Assembly: GCA_019321725.1 (NCBI GenBank)
Contig: CM033106.1
Span: forward strand, 25,656,118-25,720,117
DNA length: 64,000 bases
Origin: Paulownia fortunei
Taxonomy: Eukaryota > Streptophyta > Magnoliopsida > Lamiales > Paulowniaceae
Direction: 5' to 3'
The notes below the pieces were generated by a model. It saw nothing but the letters and a program-made list of their open reading frames with translations, was not told the DNA's origin and did no database searches. This document shows positions 26,116 through 39,200 of this stretch, in pieces. The position numbers and the translations under genes were made by a program. Numbering within the stretch: the stretch's first letter is position 1; every line of letters starts with the position of its first letter.

Positions 26116-26590
26116 GGGCCCTGTTTGGGAATTAAGATTGGGCTTATTTATTACACAATCATGTCAAATATTTGGGAACGATTATTTAGACCCAAAATAA
26201 AAATTAGGCCCGATCATTTATTATACAGATCGAGGATTATTAGTCATGGCCCAACCTCTACTATTATATTAATATAATCTATTGTTTAGGATTAGATTCA
26301 ACTACATGAAATTTTACTTCTTTACCCCTCATGTTGGACAAGAAATGACCAAATAAACCCTATAAGAACCTCTAATATCAATTCTTTCCTAGGGTAGTTT
26401 GAATATTTACATTTACTATCCTACTCAATTATCAATTCAAAATCAAATATTGATATCCTACTCATAATTTTAAAATTTCAATCCTACAATCTAAATATTC
26501 TTTTTAAACAAATTACACATTCATGAACAGTGTAATTTTAGTATATTCAATCAATTTTATCAATCTCATCTATATTCCAGAACAGGACCC
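26116..26590. mobile_element. MITE-like terminal-inverted-repeat element
   Basis: The left end GGGCCCTGTTTGGGAAT matches the reverse complement of the right end (GGGTCCTGTTCTGGAAT, plus 26574-26590) with few mismatches, and similarity continues for several more bases into GATTG. The 475-bp interior is AT-rich without coding capacity. This fits a non-autonomous DNA transposon. I could not find a convincing target-site duplication, so the superfamily is not assigned. Confidence 0.5.
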
Positions 26591-28647
26591 TATTAACCAT
26601 ATAAAATCTTACCACATCTACATGTTAAATGCATAATATGGTCTTTTTTGATAATTGGCATTTTCAATCTTTGAAATAGACTTGATTTGCACACCGCACC
26701 CTTAAACTTCAAAAATGACATTTTGCATTGTAGAAACCAAATATTTTTGGCACTTGGCATCCTTAAGTTATTTTATGTGGAAATTCTTTAAGAAAAATGG
26801 ACTATATTTGGATTTGTTTTAGGTATTTTGGAAAAGGTATTTTCAGGAAATTAATTTTGGAACCAAAATAAAAATAATATTTGATTTTACTTTTTAGGAT
26901 ATATTTTTATTGTAGATGTATTGTCTTGTAAATTTTCGTATGTTTAATGATGTTACATCATCTTTTTATAATGAATTATATTATATTTTTTAATACAAAT
27001 TTAAGATATATTTACAATAATGTAATAATATAATAATATTAGTTTATAGTGGGCTCTATTTTATTTTGAGACAATAATAAGTTTATTTTTGAGCAAGAAT
27101 TTGCCAATAAAACACGAAATACAAATAAATATATATATGTGTTTATTCCAGATTTATAAGCGTAATTTCATCATTTTGTGTATTCCATCCATTGCCAATG
27201 CAATGAATACCTACCTTTTTCCCTCCTCACAAAACTCATTTTCCTTTTTCCTCTTTCGTCACAAAATATTATTCCTCCACTGTGAAAGGGTTTAGAACCA
27301 AGTCTAAACCAGCAAAAGGCAAAGCACACAATCTGCTATTGTCATTGATAATTAAGCTAAATTTATATCCATAATTCATCTGCATCATGAAATATCTATA
27401 TAAAAAATTATATATAAGCGTTGGAGGTTGCTTGAATGGAAATTGAGAAATTTTCATTATTTTTAAATTTGTTCAAATATAAATTTGATATTAATAACAA
27501 TATAGTTGCATCTTTCTATTTATATGACTCGTATGTTATAAAATACTTAACTGATACATCCTACAAGCCATCACCTAGAGGAAGACAGTATGGAGATCTT
27601 TGTGTACATTTTTTATATAGGATAAGGTTCAAAGGTTTATTATTATTTAGTAATCTTCTATCGATAATTATATTATTTTATATCGATTTGTTACCCAAAA
27701 CTTATTGTCTTCAAATCATTAATTGAAGTAAAAATAAGTTTATAATATAAAACAACCTTTGAATGATAAAGTTGCCCCTACTATATGGGGGTGAAAACGA
27801 GATTCGTTGAAGGGGGCAATATGCAAAGTATTATCTTGTTTAATGTGGGAAAATGCCATTTTTTGAATTTGAAGGTGTAATGTGCAAATTGTATCTATTT
27901 CAAGGGGTGAAAAAATGATTTATTTTGTGCAATTAAAGTTTTTTATAATAGTTATTATGTTTTTTTTTTTTCATATTGTATATGAATATACATTTTGAGG
28001 CTTTTGAGTAGGGTAAGGTCTTTTAGGTTGATTCATGTATAATTTTTTTTAATATACTTTATTTCAAGTATGAATTAATTACTAATTAATATTAAAATTA
28101 CAAATAATCATATTTCGCGCAAGTTTAACAAAAAATATTTATAATCATACATTTTATGAGTCTAGTAACACAATATTACTCATTCTCACTCTGAATTCGA
28201 TAAGTAATATTATATTTTTATTAAAAAAATGAATATGTATGAGATTTATATTCGTAGTAACACATTAATTTAAAACTTTGACTAATGTTATATATTGGAA
28301 ACATACCATTATTAGTATATATTTATGTGGAGCTTATGTAGATTTTTTTTCCTCAAAATGGCAATTAGACATTATTTATTCTAAAAAAAGAATATTTAAA
28401 TCTAAATTACTACTTTTGTTAAAAATCAAAATATACCACTTTTGTTAATTCTTTTTATGTATGGTTATACTGCTTAAGTTATTTTTGACAAATGAAAAAG
28501 TTGCCAAAAATTACCTAAGTTAGTGCCCCAAATGCAATGTGGAAAAAGTCGCCAAACACAACTTAAATTTTGAATCACAATTTTTTATACAATCTTGTAA
28601 AGTGTAGAAGAGGCTAGAGACGAGAGAGAGTGGAGACGTGAAGAGGC
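26591..28647. other. Divergent intergenic spacer upstream of the pterin aldehyde reductase gene
   Basis: AT-rich DNA between the divergent C3H5 and SDR genes. Short frames such as 27436-27726 (plus) have no family features. The last 100 bases before 28648 become GA-rich (GAGACGAGAGAGAG), as in a plant 5' UTR. No clear TATA box; a weak TTTATAC lies near 28584-28590. Confidence 0.45.
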
Positions 28648-31600
28648 ATGACCACACCAGCACCGCCAACGGCTACGAACACCACGAATGTTGCGGGAGG
28701 CGCCGCCGTCGCTCATCTCAAGACGGTGCTGATAACGGGGGTGAGCCGTGGGATCGGCAAAGCCCTAGCATTGGAATTGGCCAAGCGCGGCCACACCGTA
28801 ATCGGCTGCTCCCGCTCCCCGGATAAGCTTTCCTCTCTCCAGTCCGAGCTCGCCACCGCCTCCGAAAACAAGAGCAACAGTAACAAGCATCTCATCATGA
28901 ATGTTGACGTGGTAATTCATCTTGTAATATACTCTTCATTTCTCTAATTTTCTTTTGCGCATGTTGTATGTGTCTCTAGTAATGGATTTTTTTGTAACTG
29001 GTGATTAGAGGTCTAATAGTAGCGTTGAGGAGTTGGCGCGTGCCGTGGTGGAAAAGAAGACCATTCCTGATATTATAGGTACATCGACTGATTAACATTT
29101 TTGTGGTGTGCCTACTAATGGTGTTTATTAGTTGATTGAGATTATTGTTTATTTGAAAGAACAATGATCGTGGAGAAGATGCTTTAGTTGTGTTTTATTG
29201 TGATAATGGTTGTTTTTATAATCTTTTTCTCAGCTTTGAAGTTATTTTTTTTCTTTAAGATGAGATTGGTAGGTCTATTTTTACAATATAGTTTGAATAT
29301 TGTAATGGCGGTGGTGTTCGTTGGCACCATGTAGAGGTGCTGCTGGCCTGTTGCAGTCTCATCTTAAAAAAGGTGGCTTTTGCGAATGTTAATGGCAGAG
29401 TGATGGAATGATTGTAAAATGAAAATGCAATGTATGTAACATAATTAGTTCATTGGTTATACTCATAGGACACCAAGTTGTAAGCATACCTCGAGTACAA
29501 CATTTCAGAGTGCAATTAGAACAGGGTAGGAGGGCTTAATGTAATTTGTGATTATCTGATGGATCATTTGGGTGGTTGGGCCGTGTCTCTAAAGCATTCT
29601 AGATAGAATACATGGTACCATTTTTGGTGAATTTTATTATCCCGCTGACCTTGTACGAATTGTCTTCATTTTCCTCTTCCTCACAACCTAATGTTGAAAA
29701 GGCTCTCTTGATCTGGATTGTGGGCTTTAGGCATGCTTCCTTGCAAGCGTAGGCTTCAAATGATGATGAGACTTGCCTTAAAACCTTGTAGTTCCCAATT
29801 GCTTAAGCCACACCTTGCTAGAAATTTCTAGTGTTAGTCAAAGGTGAAAAACAAACAATATAGACACAAGAACTTAGGCAGTGATTGCTTGTCAAAAAAT
29901 TTTTCCCCTAGAAATCCATCTCAAAACACATTTTCCCACAAACATGCATTTGTGTGTGAATTTCTCTCCAAAAATCATCCAAAACACATTTTTCAACTTT
30001 TCAAAATTTTATTCCTATCAAAACACATATTTATAAAAAAGACAAGTCACGACAAGTGTAATGATTACACTTTTATCCTCATTACATATTATTCTCAAAA
30101 AATATATGCACATATAATTTATTTTTTAAAAAAAGGACATGTACGTCTCGAATATCATTCTCCTTTCTTTAAAACAACCTTATCTCACTTTTTTCAAACA
30201 TATGATTTTTCAGGAATTAGATACCAAGTAGTCACTCCCTTAATTTTCTTAGTTTTCTTGCTTTCTTTTTTCTCTAAACTGGGAACAAATTCTTTTGTGC
30301 GTTTTGATCTAGCACTTGGATGTCTTTGAACAATACACAGTTATTCCATTTGCCTTTCTTTTGACTGCTTGATAATGTTATTGTGGTAGAATCTCTGATG
30401 ATTATTTTGACCTAACAAATTCTTTTGCACTTTTGAACGCAATTCTTTATTTCTATGGCATACGTGTAGTTCCTTACTACATTATGCCGCTGCATATGGA
30501 GAGTATAGTGAGACAAGTTTCCTATAGGTCTTTACAAGTGCTGGTTTGTATTCAAATTTTATTTTATTCATGTCGAGTTTTTAGTTTTGCAGTCATTTTG
30601 CCAAATCATGTAAACTAAAGCATGAAAATTTTCTAGTAAACAATGCTGGGACAATAAATAGGAACAATAGAATATGGGAGGTTCCAGTAGATGAATTTGA
30701 CACCGTCATTGACACTAATATCAAGGGGACAGCAAATGTACTGCGCCACTTCATTCCAGTTATGATTGAGAACAAACATGGGATAATTGTCAACATGTCA
30801 TCTGGATGGGGAAGATCTGCTGCTGCACAGGTAAAATAGAGTTAGCATATGTATATTTTTTCTCATGATCTATTTTTTGGGCAATAGTCTATCTTCTGAT
30901 GTAAAATATGGATCTACTGCATTTTATTAGTTTTAGTATGTGGGATATAGGTGCCATTTTAGCTGTTAATTTGTCATGGCTAACTACATAATTAATAAAA
31001 GGATAATTACTGCTCATATATGCTTTAAGTTTTAATTGTTGCTTAACCCAATATTGTTATCTATTTCCACATGAAAGAACTCCATCAACAAAACCACAGG
31101 GCAAGGTAGGCATTTTAAAAGATTTAGGCAGGTGAATGCATATCTTGAAGTCCTTTATGAACATTTCTAAGTTTTAATTTTCAATGTTATCAAGTTGGGC
31201 TGTATCTGTGTGGTGAAAAGATTTAAGTTCTGAATCTCAATCCCCAAGCACCAAATTTTTTTCAGGTCCTCTTTTTTGGACCATGTTGTTTATGGGCTGA
31301 GACTTTATTACATAATACTAGGTAGCTCCTTATTGTGCTTCAAAATGGGCAGTGGAGGGTTTGACGAGGGCAGTTGCAAAGGAGTTGCCTCCTGGAATGG
31401 CTGTTGTTGCACTTAATCCTGGTGTGATTAATACTGAGATGCTTCAATCATGTTTTGGAAGTTCAGCTGCTCTATATCCGATGCCTGAATCATGGTATTC
31501 TGTGTGTGTGTGTGTGTGTGTGCATGTGTGTGTTCTCCAGTGTGTTGCACATGCCTGTATATGATTTTCTCTGCACATGTGCCTTGTGAAATTCCTAAAA

Positions 31601-32822
31601 ATGCACCTATCATAATTCCATGTTATAAACCTTGTTTATGGTAATAATATAACTTATGAATGTATATGAGAACAAGTAATCCATTTACATTGAGCTAATA
31701 ATATGAAATTTCAGATTTATTTGTCGATGGAATAATGTAATAAAAAATGGTCTTTAAGTTGTGAGTTGATAATTGTGAAGTATCACTTTGTTTGGTTATC
31801 ATTTCCTTTCTACGATCAATTGCTAAATATATGTGGATAATCTCTGTGGTATCCCACACCTAATGACTCTGTTTCTCGCTCTATAATCTTCCCATTCTAG
31901 AAGTCTTCCATGTACCATGTTCAAGATACACATGCAAATCCCTAGTATACTTATTATAGTTTCTGACAACTCCGTGTAGATAAAAAAAAATTGTATCCTC
32001 ATGGCATAAGGTGTTAATATCAAAACTTGATATGTTCTCTTTTTAAGAAGAATGCTAAACATATGAGCATCTTCTTTTTTCCATTATAAGAGATTTTTGG
32101 GGGCGGCCGAAGGAAGCCTTAAAAGATAGTTAATTCATTTTAATTGAGATTTTGGGAGATTGAGATGCGAACAGTGATTCTTCATGCTAATGGAATTAAG
32201 ATTGGAAGAGTGAGGTGTGGCAGGAGGGTTTTGGTTTTGATGACACACTAAGTCTGATGTCACTGGGCCACCCATGCAACGTGTATGGTTCATTGTTCCT
32301 GCAAAGGTAGTGGAAGAAAGTTTTCTCATTTGGTAAACAACCTGTGAAGTCTCAGTTTGCATATTCTCTGAGTCGGAAATTTGATCAATGCAATCACGAG
32401 GTATGCTAAATGATGCATATAATGGGCAGTCAGACAGCCACAAGGCAGTCAGGATTGGACTCATTCCTTATAAGGGCAAGTGAAAAATTCATTTGTTTAA
32501 TTGTACTACCGGGTAGAAGTGAAAATACTGTTAGGGAACTTTCAGAGCTATTAAGTAATCATTTGGGCTATCATAATCCATTAATAATATTCAAATATGT
32601 ATTCATTTGATTTGACTTTTAATTTTTCTTAAATGGGCACTATGCCTCAATGGTGCTGAAATAAAAAGTGGGATTTCAAACTATACTGAAAGTTGCAAGT
32701 TGTCATGAATATTAATCTTTTCTATTTAAGTTCTTTGGTCTTTTTTTAACAGGGCTCCCAGAGCAGCTACTCTGATTCTCCATCTGACGATGGCAGACAA
32801 TGGTGCATCTCTCACCGTGTGA
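28648..32822 (+). CDS. PTAR: Short-chain dehydrogenase/reductase, likely NADPH-dependent pterin aldehyde reductase
   Basis: Five exons: 28648-28911, 29009-29078, 30637-30830, 31322-31494, 32753-32822; 256 aa. Classical SDR signatures are complete: cofactor loop TGVSRGIG (30-37), NNAG (113-116), catalytic Asn139, Ser167 (in NMSSGWG), Tyr180 and Lys184 (YCASK), then NPGVINTEM. An Arg three residues into the loop and CSRS at the end of the second strand suit NADPH. The first 24 residues are an Ala/Thr-rich extension before the Rossmann fold, too weak to call a transit peptide. The best match I recall is Arabidopsis At1g10310, which reduces pterin aldehydes to the alcohol in folate-precursor salvage; this substrate cannot be proved from sequence. 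It is divergent from C3H5, the same neighbour as in Arabidopsis. Intron 4 begins almost directly with a TG microsatellite. Confidence 0.9.
31501..31522. repeat. (TG)11 microsatellite next to a splice donor
   Basis: Eleven TG units, followed by CATGTGTGTG, start six bases after the donor GT of SDR intron 4 (31495-31496). The transcript therefore has a UG-repeat directly beside its 5' splice site. Confidence 0.9.
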
Positions 32823-35298
32823 TATGCCATGAATGTTCAGTACACAAGTAGTCTTCTGCATATCAAACAAGAATCCTTCCCTCTGCTACTTGAGTTGCAG
32901 TTTACAAGAAAGTAAAAGAGATTTGTGCCTAAATTCATACCTTGTGAAAGTAAAATAGGTCATGTTATTGAGTAGTGCAGCTTCCTGGAACAATTCTTTG
33001 TGGAAAGGGTACTGAGTACCTCCAGGACTTAGGAAAATAACTCATGCATGTCTCGTATTTTAGTCCCTCCTTGTAGTGAATTCTATGCTTTATATGGTGA
33101 GAAAGATGGGTGATTACATTAGTCGCCTGCCAAATGTGAGAAATTCATTGTTATTTTTCTCTTCTATTTTTTTTTAGATACATTTTCATTTAGATTTAAT
33201 TTTGATGATGAGAACTAAAGGGTAAAGGGAAAGCAAGGTGATTGAAACTCAAATTAATTGCTCATGTGGTCTGGCCTGTCAAATAAGTTCTTTTGCCCGT
33301 GTATCCCATGCTTGGTGCATTGATTGGTCTGGATCTCCTGCAAGAATGATTGGAAGATCCATAAAACCTATTTTAGTGTGGGAATGGTAATTGTGAGCAG
33401 TCTTCTCTTCTTGGGTTCTCACTTTCAGTACAATTTAACTATGGAGTTGGATCTGTGGATTGTTGTTGCATAGCTCATGTCGGAGCAAGGCGCTGTTGTA
33501 TAGTTTAGGTCACAGAAAGATGTTTTGTTTTCTAAATCCGAAAGACAGTAATTGCATTCTCTTGGTTTTCAAAGAATTGAGTACTCTATGTTTGTGCCTT
33601 GGAAGATACATATTTTACAGCCTAGAAGATCTGTTCTAAGCTTATAAATAGAGATACCATTGTCAAATAAGGTCTATTCGACACATGAATTCGGCGTTAA
33701 TGAATCTCTCACAAACCCAACTAATGGTAATATTATTTTACATCATCATCTTGATTAAGAGGGGTCTCGAGTTATTCTTCCATATATTGCTGAAAGTAAA
33801 TAGAATTTTATCAAAATGTAAACTACTAAGCTCAAATAATATCATGATTGTTGATTAAATTGCCCTTTCTTTGATGCCCTTTGTCAGTTTTGAGCTAACT
33901 CATGCTCAGGTTTTCCTTTTGGATGAAACAGATATCAAGTTCAAAACTTTTTGAATGCTTTTTTGAGCATCATGAAAATATTAGTAAGAGATTTGCCAAT
34001 ATATTTTTCTTGTGACTATATAGAAACAATGGTTTTCCCCAATGTTTTGTTCATCAAAATGGTTAATCCTAACCTTGTCAGACAATATGAGGAGAAAATA
34101 AATTGGGGAAGTAAGTGGGAGAAAGGAAAAAGGAATAACGTAATTTGCTTTAGTTCGAATGGATTCTTTAAAAATGAAGACAAACTATACGAAGTGTCAG
34201 TTGTCACTTGAAAATTTTGTTGCTCATACTGTTTCTATTTAGGTTGCCTGGACAACAAAAGACCAGATTTAAGAACCCCAGTTTCATCTGATGAAGGCTA
34301 AAGAAAGCTCCTTTGAGGCTAGTACAAGCTTTTACAGTAACATTTTATTGGCAATCTTCTTCTCTTCTATCTTCTGCTCTAGCTCTACCAATCCACTAAT
34401 GTTCTCAAATCTCTTATGTCCACAAGTACGATTCTTCTGACATCTTCCAGTCGACAATTCATGTTTTTAAAAATATTTCTGCCAACAACTGATCAATATT
34501 TTATAATATTTGTACATAACACAATAATCCACTATATTATAAACAATTAATCGATCTTGAATCATCAATATTTTTCTAAGAGAAAAAAAAAAAAAACCCC
34601 TTAAATGTACCTATCAATAAGAATCAAAAGATCTAAAATTCAAACATATTAATTATTTAATGTCAAGGATTTGGAAATAATTGAAATATGAGTTTCACAG
34701 CAACTACACAAAACTATTTGACAATTATACCTAGCTTTCATTTTGATTTTTTTTTCACATTTATTTAAAATAGGATTAGTGTTTATACATTCATCAAGGA
34801 TTATTTTTTTGAGATAAGTCATACTCCCTCTCTCTCTCTCTCTATATATATATTGGGAAAATATGCAAGTCATACTATAATTTTGTGAACAACACCATTG
34901 GAATTAGGTGTTGGAGGTTTTGAAACAAATAATATGATGTTGTGTTTTTTATATAAAAGCATAATTTTGGGATCCAAAAAAATATTTGTAGTAGTTTTTT
35001 TTATTACATTGAGAATTTCTTATGGTAAGGGTAGACCAAACAATCGAATTAAATCATATGATAATTTTGTCCTCGTGTATATAACAGTTTTTATTTTTTT
35101 TTAAAAAACGATCAAATAATATTTGCATCATGATACAACTACTCAACTACTAATTGTTTAAATGCAAAGAGTAATACCATTAAAGTAAATATTAAATTGC
35201 AAAGCAACTACAATATAGGTAAATACATTTTTTGTGAATCATTAGTCAGATCTAAAAAAAAAAAACACTTAAATTTATTAACTTTAAAGAAAAAAAGT

Positions 35299-35337
<39 letters not shown>

Positions 35338-36217
35338 ACATTCCCTTTTCTCTACAATTTTATTCACGAAGAAGACCCAAAAACCCATTTAAAGCAAGTC
35401 TGATCAATTATGGTAATTAAATTTCAGAGAGAAATCTAATCCCTAAATCCCAATAAGTGGTTTAAAGACTCGTTCTTGATGATTTGAAAATGCACTTTCT
35501 TCAACAATTTATTTTACTTGAAAATACACTCATGCTAATATACCTAAACATTATTTTATGTTTATTAAACATAACTTAGAGAAAAGTAAGAGCAGCGAAC
35601 ACAGTTTATTAAAAAAGTTCAATATAGAAAAGTGTACTATATTTTCTCCAATGAAGAAAAATAACTTAAAATAATTAGTAAAATAGAAGTGAATATAAAT
35701 TGATTAATGATCGACAACACAATTTAGCAATAGCATGAACTATTACAAACGATAAACACTTATGTGTTCTTTAATGAAAACTTAATTCCATCGCATTTTA
35801 TTTTTGGATTATAATAAGTAATTTACTTTTAAAATATTTTTTTTAATACAATTGAGTTTTTTAAAAATATTTTAATTGCTTTTTTCTTTAATCCTAAACT
35901 GAAAATAACATTTTCCTTTTAAAAATATATTTTTAAAGTTTCAAATACAGCCTAAAAAACAAAAACTTCACCATTGTGGTTTAGATTATATAACTTTCAA
36001 CTAAAAAAAATTAGTTAGGCCATTGTTCATCAATTAATTATTTGAAAAAAAATAAAAAAATAAAAAATTTAAAAATCTCTAAGAAACAGTGAAAGGGAAG
36101 AAATAGCCAAGAAACAGTATACATGGCTGTGAAATTCTCTCTATTTAATGAGGCACTCAGAGTATAACTGCATACACAGCCTACAGAGAGAAAGGGAAAG
36201 AAAAATCTCATCTTGCC
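32823..36217. other. 3' UTR of the SDR gene and AT-rich spacer to the FemAB-like gene
   Basis: The first 250 bases or so are probably SDR 3' UTR. After about 33700 the DNA is AT-rich with a CT run (34825-34843) and an (AT)n run (35304-35334). The final 80 bases before 36218 are purine-rich and look like a 5' UTR; CTATTTAATG at about 36140-36149 is a weak TATA-like candidate. No gene is seen. Confidence 0.45.
35304..35334. repeat. (AT)n microsatellite
   Basis: About 30 bases of pure TA/AT alternation in the spacer upstream of the FemAB-like gene. Confidence 0.9.
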
Positions 36218-39200
36218 ATGGCTGTAGCCGTGGCTGCTGCTGCTTCATTTATGGGCCACACCTCATTTCACGTCGTAAGCCACTCTCAATTTTCTATTCC
36301 ACTCGTTTTAGTTTTTTTTTTCCCAGTGTTGTCATATGAAGTTTAGAGGGGTTTGATTGTGTTATTCTGGGTTTCAAGAATATTGATTCTGTTCTTGAAA
36401 CTTAGAATCATTGTAGGTTTCTTCTTTAATTATAAAAAAAAGAGAAATTGTATGCGGTCGTGTATTTTTCAGTTTCTTTCCATGGACTTTTTTGCAAATT
36501 ATTTTTCTTAGCTGAAAACAATTTTTAGCACAAAGTTTCAAAATCAAGAAATGCTGCTTTTCTTTTGTCAGGGGCACAGTTTGATGAGCTCAGTGCTTAT
36601 AGTAGGATTTACTGGGTTGTTTATGTATGTTTGCAAACGTTACCATGAGGAGAAAACCTTTAAAAGAAATTATGTTGAGTTTTAAGTTGGTAAAAAAGGA
36701 TAAATACATGCATGCTCTACTCCGTTTTATCAGATATTTTTCATGGCTTTGGGAGTAATAATTATGTGATTGCCATAGAAGATGGAAACTTCATCTGTTT
36801 GTGTGGGCTGCATACAAACTGTTATATTTTGTTGTTCCAATTGAATACATGTGTTTTTTCAATCTCATATTTGATTAGCATTGAGTAATGGATTTTGAAG
36901 GTTTTCTTGAATAGGAGTTGCGTGGGTTTTGCATGGTTTTATCAGGAAATTGTCGGCAGAATATCCGTAGGCCATACAATTCCATACTCGTCAAATTTCT
37001 TGAATTCCAGTTTATTTTCTTTTTGTTGTATCTCATGACTATAGTAAGTATTTTTACTTTTTGTTGCAATTGTTCTGTTAAAGTGGTCCGCATGCTCTTT
37101 TTGGCTCATTGGGATGCTTCAGTTAAATTTATATGAAATATCCTTTACTTAATCTCCCATTTTAGTTTCCACTTTCTCTTAGATTCTCATTGTCCTTTCT
37201 CTTCTAGAGAAGAAAATACAGTAAAAAAATGTGCTGTCATAAGAATGTAGCTGAGGTTTTTCCTTGTTGACTTTAATGTTGCTTGACTTTCAATGTCTGT
37301 GATGAGTAATGTCTGGGGAAGACCATACCATTAGTCTCTAATTACTAGAATGCAATCCTGTTATCATACACTTCCTTCCAATCATTATCTCAAGAAATGG
37401 TTACATTATTAATTCTCCATTGAGGGTTCAACTTGTCATCTATATGTCGTAATCTTATTAGGAAATATGAGCATGCTATTGTTTCTGACTTGCTCAATTT
37501 CATAACTTTCATGATGAGGCTTTATTTAGTTTCAGTTTCAAGGAAACTATACTATGTCTTGCGGTTGGATGCGCTATTCATCTGCTGGTGCTCTTTGCTA
37601 ATTGTTTCATCATAAGAGAGACTAAACATGTTTTAGTATTTATGGTTCTTCTTCTTAATATAATGCATATCTAATTCTCTGATTACAGAAGGAAACTTCA
37701 TTTAAAAGATGCATTCAGAATTCAGATATTGGGTTTGGCATAAAAGCCATATTTTGGGGACCAAGGAAGGCTGTGGAGACCGCCAAACTGGAGCTATCCC
37801 TTGGAGACTTCACTTTAGCAGAGTCAGGGTTTAAGGTGTTTACTTTGTGGTCCTTTATATATTTGTTGTTTGGGTTTTCAAATTCATGATACTAATCTGT
37901 GCTATTTTGATCTATAATAGGGAGATACAACTGATTTTGATAAAGCCAGAAAGCTATCAGTTCATGTGGTTTCATCTATCTCAGAGATTTCACCGAATGA
38001 GTGGGATGCTTGCAGTCTTGATGCTGCAGGTCCAGAGAAATTTAATCCATTCCTTACCCATGGTTTTCTTTCAAGCCTTGAGGAGTCAGGCTGTGCAGTG
38101 AAGGTTAGCAATTTTAACTTCTGTGGCAGTGGCTCACGATTTATTTGTCATTGATTAGTTAACACGTGCATGAACATTAGCTTACATAGTATTTCACTAG
38201 GTTACCTGCCTGTGAATTATATATCTTTTCATTTATGCTTAGCTATTTATTATGAGAAAAAAATGATCTTTTTGCATACCAGAAATGAAATTTTCTGTTT
38301 CGATGACGCAACTAATATATCCTTATATACAGCACTTCCACTTATTACAGTCCTGAGATTTAGAATAAAAGGGATCTTATATGTAAATCTAGAACATGAC
38401 AAATATGCTCTTGCACATTTGAATTAGAATATGCAGCTGTTGACCCGGTTGTTATGAGCCTAGGAAAGACGAAAGGTTACAGAAAAGGAATCCTGATCCT
38501 GGATGGGAGATATTTTTTTTATTTCTTAGTCCCAGCAGCTACAATATGCCTGATCAGATTTCTCTGCCTCGTTATGGTCATAGTTTTATTCCAGATCAGC
38601 CAAATTGGCACTCAAAAAGCTTGACGCAAGGCCATGGAAACTAACAACCAAACCTCATGGATGCATGCCCCCCTGCCAGATAAAAGTTTTAAGTACATAG
38701 TGTCATCTTATTTCTTACCGACCTGGACAAACCATTGCCTAAGGCCAGCCATGAAGCCCCATAAGAAACAGAGGCCACAAGACAACAGTCAGGGATTTAA
38801 AGCGATGCTCCTTTACTATCCCTTCTCTAGTATTTCCTCTGGCTTTTCACGATGGTAAAGGAAGTGATACTTTCTGCTCTTTATTTCATGGAATATTCAA
38901 CATTAAGACACTATTGTTGCTTTACATTTGCCTTATCAGGGACTTTTTAGAACAAACGGATGCTATTTTCAGTAACATTTTTGGTGTGACTATTCACAAA
39001 AATCTAAGTACGTATATATGTATATTTACAATATTTACATATGTACATATGTATATATTTTCTCTTTTTATCTCCTTAAGAGATGAACACTGAATAGTTA
39101 TGTGGTTCTCTTGGCCATCGAAAATATTGAACCAAGAACATCTGAACCCTTCTTCATGACCTAATTCCTTGTAACTTTAGGTTGACCTCCCTCTAGGTTT

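Noticed and set aside
29844..30329. 161-codon plus-strand frame
   Set aside because: Lies in reductase intron 2, is Phe/Lys/His/Ser-rich from A/T-rich DNA, and shows no domain or splice logic.
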